Below are positions 25,849 to 35,223 of a DNA stretch of 64,000 nt, one piece after another (within the stretch, counting starts at the first letter, position 1; each line of letters starts with the position of its first letter). Position numbers and translations under genes: made by a program. Source of the stretch: CAITSH01 sp025356665 (GTDB lineage Bacteria; Pseudomonadota; Gammaproteobacteria; Burkholderiales; SG8-39); contig JANXRV010000151.1 of the NCBI GenBank assembly GCA_025356665.1, positions 1 to 64,000 of the forward strand, in the 5' to 3' direction. The notes beneath the pieces are model-generated. The model saw only the letters and a program-made list of their open reading frames with translations. It ran no database searches and had not been told where the DNA came from.

Positions 25849-26235
25849 ATGAAACTGATTAATACCGTACTGGCGCTGTCCCTGTCGCTGCTTGCCCTCG
25901 CCGCCTCGGCCGGTGAAATCAAGGCCTACAGCCAGGCCGAATTCGACAAGCTCACGGCAGCGGGCAAGCCCGTGATCGTGGACGTCACGGCCAGCTGGTG
26001 CCCGACCTGCAAGGCGCAAAAGCCGATCATCGACGGCCTGATGAAGCAACCCGCCTACAAGGACGTCACACTGCTGACGGTGGACTTTGACACCAACAAG
26101 GACCTGCTCAAGAAGTTCAAGGTGACCATGCAAAGCACGCTGATCGCCTACAAGGGCACCGCCGAAGTAGGCCGCTCGGTGGGCGACACAACACCCGCCG
26201 GGCTTGAGGGCCTGGTCAAGAAGTCCGTCAACTGA
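25849..26235 (+). CDS. Exported thioredoxin-family protein
   Basis: 128 residues. Sec signal ending ALAASA, then a thioredoxin fold with SWCPTCK (C51, C54), VDFDTNKDLLKKFKV and a cis-Pro region altered to MQSTLIAY. It should be periplasmic. The usual cis-Pro is replaced by a Ser-Thr stretch, as in some thiol oxidoreductases linked to CcdA. GAGGAGAAC precedes the ATG. Its stop overlaps the CcdA start (TGATG), so electrons are probably passed from CcdA to this protein. Confidence 0.88.
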   Translation: MKLINTVLALSLSLLALAASAGEIKAYSQAEFDKLTAAGKPVIVDVTASWCPTCKAQKPIIDGLMKQPAYKDVTLLTVDFDTNKDLLKKFKVTMQSTLIAYKGTAEVGRSVGDTTPAGLEGLVKKSVN

Positions 26236-26963
26236 TGGACTTTGGCGCCGGCGCCTACGGTTTCGGCTTCCTCGCGGGGCTGCTCTCGACGCTGTCGCCC
26301 TGCGTGCTGCCGATCATCCCGATCCTGCTCGGTTCGGCGACAAACGCGCACCCGAAGGCGCCGCTCGCCCTTGCCGGCGGGCTGGCGCTGTCCTACGCCA
26401 TCCTCGGTACTGCCATCGCATGGGCGGGCGCTGCGGCGGGCTTCGACACCGCACTGTTTCGCAACAGCGGCGCCATCGTGCTCGGCTTGCTCGGGCTGGT
26501 GCTGGTGTCGGATACGCTGCAGCAGCGCTTTGCCATTGCCACCGCCGGCATCGGCGATGCGGGCAACAGCGCCATTGCACGCATGAAACTCGACGGCTTG
26601 GCCGGGCAGTTTGCCATCGGGCTGGTGCTCGGCGTGGTGTGGAGCCCCTGCGTGGGTCCCACGCTAGGCGCGGCCATCGTGCTGGCGAGCCAAGGTACGC
26701 AACTGCCCCAGGTGGCGCTGCTGATGGGCATCTTCGGCCTGGGCGCGGCGCTGCCGGTGGTGGCGCTGGCCTACGTGTCGCGCGGCGCCATGCTCAGGAT
26801 GCGCGGCCGGCTGATGCAGGCGGGCAAGACCGGCAAGACCGTGCTTGGCGTGTTCATGCTGCTGATCGCCGCCATGATCCTGTCAGGGCTGGACAAGCCG
26901 CTGGAGGCCTGGCTCGTCAACGCCTCGCCCGACTGGCTGACGCACCTGACCACGCAGTTCTGA
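26235..26963 (+). CDS. CcdA/DsbD-type transmembrane thiol transporter
   Basis: 242 residues with six membrane helices. The conserved pairs LSPCVLPIIP near residue 22 and WSPCVGPTLG near 138 carry the two redox cysteines of the CcdA family. It moves reducing power from cytoplasmic thioredoxin across the inner membrane. The one-base stop/start overlap with the thioredoxin-like gene marks a two-protein system. A haem-lyase or nearby cytochrome target is possible but not shown. Confidence 0.9.
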   Translation: MDFGAGAYGFGFLAGLLSTLSPCVLPIIPILLGSATNAHPKAPLALAGGLALSYAILGTAIAWAGAAAGFDTALFRNSGAIVLGLLGLVLVSDTLQQRFAIATAGIGDAGNSAIARMKLDGLAGQFAIGLVLGVVWSPCVGPTLGAAIVLASQGTQLPQVALLMGIFGLGAALPVVALAYVSRGAMLRMRGRLMQAGKTGKTVLGVFMLLIAAMILSGLDKPLEAWLVNASPDWLTHLTTQF

Positions 26964-27047
26964 ACCTGTTGCCACCCTGCGACCGAAAAAATTCGCCCCG
27001 CGCGAACCGTTTTACGCACCCCACCCATTCTAGTCAGGCGGGAGGCG

Positions 27048-27140
27048 GAAAATGGCACCGACAATTATGCGCAGTTCATACGCGAAGACCTCGAGCGCTT
27101 TGCCGCTGCGGTGAAGACGGCGGGTATCAAGGCGGATTAG
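27048..27140 (+). pseudogene. Duplicated 3' tail of a Bug gene
   Basis: In frame this reads ENGTDNYAQFIREDLERFAA and on to KAD-stop. It is almost identical to the last 92 bases of the Bug gene ending at 25432, with small changes (TAA to TAG, ERY to ERF). No upstream half exists. It lies between ccdA-type and dehydrogenase genes and has no function that can be seen. Confidence 0.85.
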
Positions 27141-27224
27141 GACGCCCGATCGCAGGGCAAGTGAAGCGGCCCATCGCCGGCAATGGCAGAATGCCAGCCT
27201 TTACACAATAGGGCGCGCGCAACC

Positions 27225-28244
27225 ATGCACCGCATCCTTCTCACGCACACGCCCGAAACCCTGCACAAATACTACGGTCCGAAGGCGGTTGCCGCATTGC
27301 AAGCCATCGCCGAGGTGCGCTTCAACCACCTTGATCGCGAACTCACCCTCGACGAACTGGTGGCGGCGTCGCGCGATTGCCAGATCATCATTTCCTACAG
27401 GCAGACGGCAGCACCGGCGCAATTGTTTCGCATGCTGCCCGATCTGCTGGCGTTTTTGCGCTGTGCCATCGATATACGCAACATCGACGTCGCGGCGGCA
27501 AGCGCGCAGGGCATACTCGTCGCCAACGCAAGCGCCGCCGAATTCATGGTGTCAGTGTCCGAATGGACCATTGGCGCGATGATCGACCTCTCGCGCGGCC
27601 TCACACGCGCCGCCGAGGCTTACCACGCCGGCACGGTCCCGGGCACAGAAATGGGACGCGAACTTCGCGGCTCGGCGCTGGGTGTCATCGGTTACGGCCA
27701 GATCAGTCGCACCTTGTGCAGGTTTGCCGCGGCCTTTGAGATGCGCATCCTCGTGTGCGACCCGTACGCCGCTACCCAGGAGGCCGGCATCGAGCGGGTG
27801 GACCTGCCCGAGTTGCTCGCCGCCGCCGATTATGTCGTGTGCCTTGCCATCGCCAACGACTCGACTGAAAACCTGATGAACGACGCGTGCTTTGCGGCAA
27901 TGAAGCGGGGTGCGTTTTTCATCAATCCGTCGCGCGGGAACCTTGTCGACGAAGCGGCGCTGCTGCGCGCCCTCGATGGTGGCCGGCTCGCCGGCTGCGC
28001 CATGGATGTGGGCCGTGCGCCCGACCAGATGCCCTCACCCGCGCTGGCGCGCCACCCACTGGTCATTGCCACGCCGCACATCGGCGGGCTCACGCCGGCT
28101 GCCATCGGGCCCAAGGCGCTCGAATCGGTAGAACAAGCTGCCGCCGTCTTGCAGGGAAGAATCCCGGTTGGCGCGATCAACGCGGCCCACGCTACGCGCC
28201 TTGCGCGACGGACCGATCAACCAAGCGAGGGATCGAAACCGTAA
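27225..28244 (+). CDS. D-isomer-specific 2-hydroxyacid dehydrogenase family
   Basis: 339 residues. The Rossmann loop GVIGYGQISR lies at 153-162, the substrate Arg is R237 in NPSRG, and the catalytic His is H285 in TPHIGG. The usual catalytic Glu in DVF-x-x-EP is missing: the sequence reads DVGRAPDQMP at 261-270. Thus one of the three textbook residues is replaced, and the natural reaction is uncertain. The Met at 27225 gives the normal N-terminal strand. The 3' end overlaps the convergent racemase-type gene by 28 bases. Confidence 0.85.
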   Translation: MHRILLTHTPETLHKYYGPKAVAALQAIAEVRFNHLDRELTLDELVAASRDCQIIISYRQTAAPAQLFRMLPDLLAFLRCAIDIRNIDVAAASAQGILVANASAAEFMVSVSEWTIGAMIDLSRGLTRAAEAYHAGTVPGTEMGRELRGSALGVIGYGQISRTLCRFAAAFEMRILVCDPYAATQEAGIERVDLPELLAAADYVVCLAIANDSTENLMNDACFAAMKRGAFFINPSRGNLVDEAALLRALDGGRLAGCAMDVGRAPDQMPSPALARHPLVIATPHIGGLTPAAIGPKALESVEQAAAVLQGRIPVGAINAAHATRLARRTDQPSEGSKP

Positions 28245-29383
28245 CCGACAGGCGCGTACGGATGCGCTGCCAGCACCGCGGCACTGACCGCGGCCCCGAG
28301 GCCCGGCACTCGAGGTTGCACGAAGCGACCAGCCTCAAACACGGGGTGGGCCCCCTCGACACTCTCGGTAAAGAGCACGCTTTCACCCACCTGCAGTTCC
28401 AGGAAATCACAACCCTCTCCCACGGTGCAGGCGTGCACGCTGGCGAAGTTGCAGACCGGGCCGGTCGGGTTGTGCGGGGCCGTCTGCACGCCGTGCCGCG
28501 CCGCCTCGCGTGCGATGCGCAGCAGCGCCCCCACGCCGCCGCAATACTTCACGTCCGGCATGATCGTGTCGTAGAGTCCGCGCTCGAAATACGGGCGGAA
28601 GCCCTCGACCTCGGTTTCCTTTTCCGCGCCGGCAAGGCGCACGTCCTGAGCGTTGGCAATACGCCGCAAGGCGAGAATCTCGTCCTGCCCGGAAGCGCGC
28701 TCGGTAACCGGACACTCGAGCCAGTGCAGCCGCACCTCGCGCAGGGCGTCAAGCACCCCGCGCGCCGCAAGCGGCGTCAGCCGCCAGTGGCAATCGATCA
28801 TCACGCGGACATCGGCACCGACGGCATCGCGCACGGCACGCACCCGATCAAGCCCGGCCGCAATCAGTTTGGCGCCCTCGTCCGTCTCGGCGTTTGCGGG
28901 CAGCACGCCATCAAAAGGCGCGAGTTTTACCGATCGATAGCCCTGTGCCGCTGCCAGCCTCGCGCTGGTGGCGAATCCCTGTGCCGTGCGCGGCTGGGTG
29001 GCGCGATTGATGTTGGCGTACACCTCCACGGCGGATCGCTGCGCTGCGCCGAACAGCTGCCATAGCGGGACGCCTCTCGCCTGGGCGAGGGCATCAAGCA
29101 ATGCCTGCTCGGTTGCACTTTTGACGGCGTGCGCGACCAGCCCGCCGGGTGAATGAAGGTGAATGCGGCACAGCGCTGCGGCATCGGTCGTGTCGGCGAT
29201 GGTCGCACCCTTGAGCGACGCGAACCAGGCGTTGGCAAACTCACGCTGCAAAGGCTCCCAGCCGTTGAGCGAGCACTCGCCCCAGCCGCTGAACGCGTCA
29301 TCCAGCCGCACATGCACGAAGGCCCAGTTAGTCTTGGCACCGACGTGGAGGACATGGTATGAAATTTCGGTTATTTTTATCAT
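28217..29383 (-). CDS. Mandelate racemase/muconate lactonizing-type enolase superfamily enzyme
   Basis: 388 residues. Capping domain, then the barrel with K153 (SVKLAPFD), metal ligands D197 (MIDCHW), E223 (LECPV) and E254 (GAEKE), and H304 late in the barrel. The overall pattern is of the mandelate racemase subgroup acting on sugar acids or aromatic hydroxy-acids; the substrate is not readable. It is divergent from a Bug gene and convergent with the 2-hydroxyacid dehydrogenase, fitting a small catabolic set. Confidence 0.87.
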   Translation of the reverse strand: MIKITEISYHVLHVGAKTNWAFVHVRLDDAFSGWGECSLNGWEPLQREFANAWFASLKGATIADTTDAAALCRIHLHSPGGLVAHAVKSATEQALLDALAQARGVPLWQLFGAAQRSAVEVYANINRATQPRTAQGFATSARLAAAQGYRSVKLAPFDGVLPANAETDEGAKLIAAGLDRVRAVRDAVGADVRVMIDCHWRLTPLAARGVLDALREVRLHWLECPVTERASGQDEILALRRIANAQDVRLAGAEKETEVEGFRPYFERGLYDTIMPDVKYCGGVGALLRIAREAARHGVQTAPHNPTGPVCNFASVHACTVGEGCDFLELQVGESVLFTESVEGAHPVFEAGRFVQPRVPGLGAAVSAAVLAAHPYAPVGYGFDPSLG

Positions 29384-29421
29384 TGCACTAGTCTAATATA
29401 TCGGCACACAACAGAAGGAAG

Positions 29422-30420
29422 ATGCGACGCATGGAAACGCCCCGAAAAAAAATGGCCGCGCGTTTGCTCGCATTGTTGGCGTTTCTCGGTTCGGCGATTA
29501 CGCCCTTCGCGGTGCTCGCGCAAGCCTTTCCCGCCAGGCCGGTGAAGTTGATTGTTCCGAGCACACCCGGCGACAGTGCCGATCTCGTGGCGCGCGTCAT
29601 GAGTGCGAAACTCGCCGAGCGCTGGGGCCAGGCGGTGGTGGTCGAAAACCGTCCGGGCGCCGGGGGTGTGGTCGGCACCGAGGCCGCGGCCAACGCGCCG
29701 GCCGACGGCTACACGGTGATCATGGGCAACGCAGGATCGCATGCGATCAATCAGGCGCTCTACCCAAAACTGCCCTACGACGTGTTGCGCTCCTTCGTCC
29801 CGGTCACACTGCTTGCGTCAACGCCGAATGTCTTTGTAATCAATCCGGCGGTTCCGGCAAAAACAGCCGCGGAGTTCATCGCCCTTGCCAAAAAGGAACC
29901 GGGTAAATACGCCTACGCTTCGGCCGGTAACGGCTCGTCCGCGCACCTCAACGCCGAAATGCTCAAGGCCCTTGCGGGCATTGACCTGTTGCACATCCCC
30001 TACAAAGGCGCGGGCCCGGCCATTGCCGACGTGATGGGCGGCCAGGCGCAATTGATGATTGGAAACCTGCCGCAGTTCCTGCCCAATATCAGATCGGGAA
30101 AATTACGCGCGCTCGCCGTCACCACGACCAAGCGCTTCGCCGCGACGCCCGAGCTGCCGCCGCTCGCCGAAACCGTCCCCGGTTATGAGGCGCTGTCCTG
30201 GTTCGGCCTTTTCGTGCCGGCCGCCACGCCCAGGGAGATTGTGGCGAAGTGGCATGCCGACGCGGTGGCGGTGCTTGCGCAACCCGAAGTCAGCGCCCGT
30301 ATCGTCGAGTTGGGTTTTGATCCGGTCGGTAATACGCCCGAGGCTTTTGCGGCACTGGTGCGCGCCGACATTGCAAAATGGCAGCGGGTGGTGAAGCAAT
30401 CGGGTGCCAAGGTTGATTGA
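29422..30420 (+). CDS. Bug/TctC-family periplasmic solute receptor
   Basis: 332 residues. Basic N terminus and hydrophobic leader ending AVLAQ, then FPARPVKLIVPSTPGDSADL, VVVENRPGAGG, HIPYKGAGPAIADVMGG and VPAATPREIVAKW. The loop is STPGD rather than the common FAAGG; the next gene shares it, so the two are close paralogues in tandem. Divergent from the racemase-type enzyme. Confidence 0.92.
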   Translation: MRRMETPRKKMAARLLALLAFLGSAITPFAVLAQAFPARPVKLIVPSTPGDSADLVARVMSAKLAERWGQAVVVENRPGAGGVVGTEAAANAPADGYTVIMGNAGSHAINQALYPKLPYDVLRSFVPVTLLASTPNVFVINPAVPAKTAAEFIALAKKEPGKYAYASAGNGSSAHLNAEMLKALAGIDLLHIPYKGAGPAIADVMGGQAQLMIGNLPQFLPNIRSGKLRALAVTTTKRFAATPELPPLAETVPGYEALSWFGLFVPAATPREIVAKWHADAVAVLAQPEVSARIVELGFDPVGNTPEAFAALVRADIAKWQRVVKQSGAKVD

Positions 30421-30546
30421 GCGTAAGATCGCCCGAAGAACCAAGTACCCACCGGCGAACCCACGCGCGACCACCAAACAACCAACCGAACGACTGGCCG
30501 CGACCGACACAACAATGAAAAATAGTCTTCATAAAAAGGGGGATTC

Positions 30547-31521
30547 TTGCGCACGCGCCACCTGACCTGCGGCTTTTTCGCCCTTTCCCTGATGCTCGCT
30601 GCGCTGAGCGCAGTTGCGCAAACTTATCCGTCCAAACCGGTTCGTATCGTGGTACCCAGCACCCCGGGAGACGGCGCAGATTTGCTCGCCCGCTATGTCG
30701 GGCAGAAACTCGGCGAAATCCTCGGACAACCCTTTGTTGTCGACAACCGCGCCGGAGCGGGCGGCATCATCGCATCGGAATTGGTGGCCAGGGCTACGCC
30801 CGACGGCTATACCCTGATCGTTGCAAACGCCGGGTCGCATGCCATCAACGCGGCCCTGGTGCCCAAATTGGGTTACGACCCGGTGAAAGATTTTTACCCG
30901 GTGTCATTGTTCATGACCTCACCGAACATCCTGGTGGTAAACACGGCCCTGCCGGTAAAGACCGTTCAAGAATTCATTGCCTACGCCAAGGCGCGCCCGG
31001 GCAAACTCAACTTTGCCTCCGGCGGCAACGGCAGCTCCGGACACCTGAGCATGGAGTATTTCAAAGGCGCCACCGGAACGGAGCTCGAGCATGTGCCTTA
31101 CAAGGGCGCCTCGCCCGCCCTCGCCGACGTCATCGCCGGGCAGGTGCCGGTCATGTTCGTGAATCTGCCGCCGGCCATGCCGCACGTGAAATCTGGAAAA
31201 CTCCGTGCACTCGCGGTGACTACCCTCGCCCGCTCACCTGCGGTGCCGGACATTCCCACCGTGGCGGAATCGGGCGTGGCCGGATTTGAAACCGTGGCCT
31301 GGTTCGGGATGCTCGCCCCTGCGGGCACGCCGCGCGAGATCATCATGAAGCTCAACGTCGAGATCAACAAGATCGCGCAAACGCAAGAGTGGAAGGACAG
31401 GATACTGGCGCTGGGGGGGGTCGCGGTGGGTGGCACACCCGAGGTATTTGCCCAGCGCATCAGCGCCGATATCGCAAAGTGGAAGAAGGTGGTCTCCGAG
31501 GCGGGGGTCAAGGGCGACTAG
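30547..31521 (+). CDS. Bug/TctC-family periplasmic solute receptor
   Basis: 324 residues. Signal peptide ending SAVAQ, then YPSKPVRIVVPSTPGDGADL, FVVDNRAGAGG, HVPYKGASPALADVIAG and LAPAGTPREIIMKL. Paralogue of the preceding gene (same STPGD loop and NAGSHAIN segment). TTG start with AAGGGGGA ahead. It leads the PhoD/CocE/sulfatase row and may import a substrate for it. Confidence 0.92.
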   Translation: MRTRHLTCGFFALSLMLAALSAVAQTYPSKPVRIVVPSTPGDGADLLARYVGQKLGEILGQPFVVDNRAGAGGIIASELVARATPDGYTLIVANAGSHAINAALVPKLGYDPVKDFYPVSLFMTSPNILVVNTALPVKTVQEFIAYAKARPGKLNFASGGNGSSGHLSMEYFKGATGTELEHVPYKGASPALADVIAGQVPVMFVNLPPAMPHVKSGKLRALAVTTLARSPAVPDIPTVAESGVAGFETVAWFGMLAPAGTPREIIMKLNVEINKIAQTQEWKDRILALGGVAVGGTPEVFAQRISADIAKWKKVVSEAGVKGD

Positions 31522-31570
31522 CCCTGGCCGCGCATACCAAGGCCACAAATCGGACCGCGGAGAAAACACA

Positions 31571-33181
31571 TTGGACAACACCACCCGGCGCAATTTCTTG
31601 CGCGCATCAACGGCCGCCGCGCTTTCAGCCGCGGTGCCTTCAGACTTGTTTGCCCAGGCGGCAAATCGTCAATCGAGCGAAGCGGGCTGGGACGGCAGCG
31701 CGGTGAAGCTGCTGCTGCCGACGGTAAATGATACGCAAATTCTGCTCAAGGCCGGGTTCGCGTCGCCGCGAAAAGGCGCGCCACGCCTCAGCGTCGGCGG
31801 GACCACCGTACGCGGGCAGATGACCGACTCCCGGGGCGAGCATTGGCGTTTTCATGTCACCGGGCTTGAACCGGGACGCCGTTACACCCTGGCGCTTGCC
31901 GATGAACGGGGGATGGCGCTGTGCCCGCCATGGGCGCTGTCGACCTTTCCGGCCCCCGCGGCCAAACCGGACAAGTTCCGCCTGCTGATTTACACCTGCG
32001 CCGGCGGACACGAGGTGCATAAGTTCCTCCCGACTGCCGTGCGCAACCGCCTGCTGCGCCGCGGTCTGAGCTTCAAACCCGACGCGATGGTGGCCAACGG
32101 CGATCACGTGTACTGGGACCTGCTTGCACCGGTGGGCGGGCGGCTGCTCGGTGGCTCCCCGCAGGCGATCGCCGTTTCAGGTCGCTTCGATCGCTCCGGT
32201 ATTGTGCTTGGCGGGGACAACGAGACGGTGCTCAAGCGCGCCGCAGGGCCGCAGATCACACCAGTCTATGGCACTGATTTTCGCTCGACACCGTCGTTCT
32301 TCCTGCAGGATGACCACGATTACTTCGACAATGACGAGGCCACCGACGAGGTCATCACCTTCCCGCCCTCGCATTTCATGTTGCAACTCGCGCGCGCCAG
32401 CCAGGGCATGTATTACCCCGAATTTCTCGCCGATGCGGGCCGCCCGCAGGGTCTGCCGTGGTCATCGGCGGCTGACCGCGCACCCGGTGTGTCCGAGAGT
32501 TTCGGCACGCTGCGCTTTGGCAGCCTTGCTGAAATTCTGCTCTACGATGTGCGGCGCACCCTGACGCTGGCCGGCCCGAGTGCGGTGTATCTCGATCCAG
32601 AGGTCGAGAAATGGTTGCTCGCGCGAACCCGCGCGACGGAGGTCGCCCATGTCGTGCATGTCCCGTCCAACCCGCCGGGCTGGACCGCCGGGAAGTGGGG
32701 TGAGTGGTATCCGGACGTGCTCGGCCGCGAGGGCAAGCTCACGATTGCAGAGCCAAAACCGTACTGGCAATCCGGATGGCTCAAGCAGCACGACCGGCTG
32801 ATTGAGGCCATGTCGGCAATGAAACAACGCGCGCCGCTGGTCATCAGCGGCGACCTGCACGCCATTGCCCTTGGCCGCATGCAGCGCAGCGGCGCACTCG
32901 ACCTCAGGTCCAATCCGGTCAATGTGCTACTTTCAGGGCCGGTCGGTACGCGTCCCAGTGGCTGGCCGTCGGGCCGGCGCGGCACCGGCGCCATGCCCTC
33001 GGCGCATGTCGATCTGGACGAACAGGTCAAGCCGATTGAACAGCACGGTTTTAGCATCGTCGATTTCACCGCCGACAAGATGCTGGTGCGCATGTTCAAG
33101 TGGGACGTCAAGACGCAGCCGGTTGAGGCGCTCGATACGCTGCAGCCGTTTCATACCGCGGAACTAAACCGCCCGGGTTGA
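31571..33181 (+). CDS. PhoD-like metallophosphatase, Tat-exported
   Basis: 536 residues. Twin-arginine leader TTRRNFLRASTAAAL, then an N-terminal Ig-like domain and a metallophosphoesterase core with VANGDHVYWD, DDHDYFDNDE and SGDLHAIALG. This fits alkaline phosphatase D-type enzymes, which use Fe/Ca or two metals and often act on phosphodiesters. The start is TTG at 31571; the frame upstream to 31430 lacks a signal. It follows a Bug gene by 49 bases and precedes two further hydrolases. Confidence 0.82.
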   Translation: MDNTTRRNFLRASTAAALSAAVPSDLFAQAANRQSSEAGWDGSAVKLLLPTVNDTQILLKAGFASPRKGAPRLSVGGTTVRGQMTDSRGEHWRFHVTGLEPGRRYTLALADERGMALCPPWALSTFPAPAAKPDKFRLLIYTCAGGHEVHKFLPTAVRNRLLRRGLSFKPDAMVANGDHVYWDLLAPVGGRLLGGSPQAIAVSGRFDRSGIVLGGDNETVLKRAAGPQITPVYGTDFRSTPSFFLQDDHDYFDNDEATDEVITFPPSHFMLQLARASQGMYYPEFLADAGRPQGLPWSSAADRAPGVSESFGTLRFGSLAEILLYDVRRTLTLAGPSAVYLDPEVEKWLLARTRATEVAHVVHVPSNPPGWTAGKWGEWYPDVLGREGKLTIAEPKPYWQSGWLKQHDRLIEAMSAMKQRAPLVISGDLHAIALGRMQRSGALDLRSNPVNVLLSGPVGTRPSGWPSGRRGTGAMPSAHVDLDEQVKPIEQHGFSIVDFTADKMLVRMFKWDVKTQPVEALDTLQPFHTAELNRPG

Positions 33182-33324
33182 AAGGAACAAGCCAACGGCG
33201 GAAAAAAACGCCCGGCACCGATCTTGATCGGTCTGATATATTGATGAAAATCGTCAAAGACCGGTACGTCTGCGGCTCTCCCAAAAATCGCCCCGGCAGA
33301 ACGATCATCCCTAAGGAGGAAAAC

Positions 33325-35061
33325 ATGACTATGCTAAAACGCTTAACACGGATTGTCGCCCCGCTTTGGATGGCGGCATGCCTTGGTTTTGGAGGCACAT
33401 CGCCTTCGTTTGCCCAATCGCACGCGGACGATTTCGTCGCACCGACAAAAATCGTGTCGGTCAAGATGCGCGACGGCGTGCAAATCTCGCTCGCCATCTT
33501 CCTGCCCGAAGGCAAGGGGAAATTCCCCACGCTGTTCGCCGCGTCGCCATACCGCTTTGACAACAACCACGCGCCGGCCATCCCGATGTACCTGTGGCGT
33601 GAAACCGGCCCGGTGGCCTGGTACCTCAAACAGGGTTACGCCTACGTGCACATGGACGTGCGCGGCAGCGGTCGCTCGGGCGGCGAGTACCGCTTCCTTG
33701 ACCGCGACGAACAACGCGACCTCTACGAAGTGATCGAGTGGATCGCCAAGCAATCATGGTCGACCGGAAAAATCGGCGGCATCGGGCAATCGTATTACGC
33801 CATGACGCAGTGGTTCATGGCGACGCAAAATCCGCCGCATCTGTCGTGCATCGCGCCTTACGACGGCCTCATCGACCCGTACCGGTCGTCGGCTTTCTCC
33901 GGCGGCATTCCGGGCGAGTTCTGGCACGTCTGGTACAACGGCATCATGCGCCCGATCCACCAGTACCCGGCGTTCGGGCCTTCGCGTGAACTGCCCTGGG
34001 ACCTGTCATTCGAAACGCGCAAACACACCACCTACGATGCCTTCTGGCGCGAGCGCGCGGCCGCCGAACATCTTGAAAAAATCAAGGTGCCGGTCTACTC
34101 GATCGGATTGTGGACCAAGGTCGACCTGCACCTGAACGGCAACATCACCGGCTATCAGCGCGTCAAATCGGAAAAGAAACTCCTTGTCCTTGGCGCCTCC
34201 ACGCTGTTTAACGCGGTGGCGGATTTTTCGAGCATAGGCTTCCACGAAAAATTCCTGCTGCCCTATTACGACTGGTGCCTCAAGGGCAAAACCACGGCGT
34301 ACAACGACGAACCGAACGTCAAGTATTTTGTCGGTGGCGCGGAGGAATTCAAGTCATCCGCGGTCTGGCCCCCGGTGAACATCGATTACAAGCCGTTTTT
34401 CCTGAACAAGGCGCAAAGCGGCAGCATGACCTCGCTCAACGATGGCAGCCTGAGCCTGAGCGGGCCTGATAACGGCAACACCGTGTTCGAATACCCGAAC
34501 GCCGGCTGGCGCGTCGGCGTGGTCGGCTTCGGCCCTGAAGGCAGGCCCGACCCTTCGCGCCGTATCCTCACCTTCACCACGCCACCACTGGAGGAAGACC
34601 TTGAGGTCGCCGGACCGATCAAGCTCGTTCTGTACGCCTCATCGAGCAACCGGGATACCGATTTTGTCGTAAAGCTTTACGACCAGTTCCCGCAATCGCC
34701 CGACGACCGGAAAAAGCAGTTCAACCCGAACTCGCGCGTCGTCACCAAGGGCTGGTTGCGCGCCTCACACCGGCAAGTCGACCCGTCCAAGTCGACCGAA
34801 TATGCGCTCTGGTACACCCACACCAAGCCCAAGGCGCTTGAGCCCGGACAGGTGACCAAGATCGAAATTGCCGTCATGCCCACTGCGTATCGCTTCAAAA
34901 AAGGCAATCGCATCCGGGTCGATCTTGCCAACGGGGACTCCGCGCTGACCGAGTACGGTTTTTTCCAGCATGAGTACACGCCGAACAAACTTGGCACCGA
35001 CACGATCATGCATAACAGCCAGTACCCGTCGCAGATCTTGCTGCCAATCTCGCGCCCTTAA
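33325..35061 (+). CDS. CocE/NonD-family (S15) hydrolase, exported
   Basis: 578 residues. Leader ending SPSFAQ, then the CocE/X-Pro dipeptidase fold: VDVRGSGRS-like MDVRGSGRSGGEYRF, nucleophile S156 in GGIGQSYY, YDGLIDPYR, and a C-terminal jelly-roll domain (VDLANGDSALTEYGF). Such enzymes hydrolyse acyl esters or amides; the substrate is unknown. AAGGAGG precedes the ATG at 33325. It is flanked by PhoD-like and sulfatase genes on the same strand. Confidence 0.85.
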   Translation: MTMLKRLTRIVAPLWMAACLGFGGTSPSFAQSHADDFVAPTKIVSVKMRDGVQISLAIFLPEGKGKFPTLFAASPYRFDNNHAPAIPMYLWRETGPVAWYLKQGYAYVHMDVRGSGRSGGEYRFLDRDEQRDLYEVIEWIAKQSWSTGKIGGIGQSYYAMTQWFMATQNPPHLSCIAPYDGLIDPYRSSAFSGGIPGEFWHVWYNGIMRPIHQYPAFGPSRELPWDLSFETRKHTTYDAFWRERAAAEHLEKIKVPVYSIGLWTKVDLHLNGNITGYQRVKSEKKLLVLGASTLFNAVADFSSIGFHEKFLLPYYDWCLKGKTTAYNDEPNVKYFVGGAEEFKSSAVWPPVNIDYKPFFLNKAQSGSMTSLNDGSLSLSGPDNGNTVFEYPNAGWRVGVVGFGPEGRPDPSRRILTFTTPPLEEDLEVAGPIKLVLYASSSNRDTDFVVKLYDQFPQSPDDRKKQFNPNSRVVTKGWLRASHRQVDPSKSTEYALWYTHTKPKALEPGQVTKIEIAVMPTAYRFKKGNRIRVDLANGDSALTEYGFFQHEYTPNKLGTDTIMHNSQYPSQILLPISRP

Positions 35062-35170
35062 GCCTTAAGCGTCAAATCAAGCTCGTGCATTCCCGGGGCG
35101 GATACATTGCGTCTCCCCGCCCCGGGAGATGCATCGACCTGCGGTACTCGCAAGGTAAAGAAACGCAGCC

Positions 35171-35223
35171 ACGGGAGTAACAAAAGGGCGTAACAGAAGG
35201 GAGCCACAAAAAGGGAGCAACAA
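35171..35223 (+). repeat. Four tandem 13-14-base repeats carrying GGGAG
   Basis: Four units of the form GGGAG-Y-AACAAAA lie directly before the sulfatase ATG at 35224, each with a Shine-Dalgarno-like core. Only the last is correctly spaced for translation. Confidence 0.7.
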
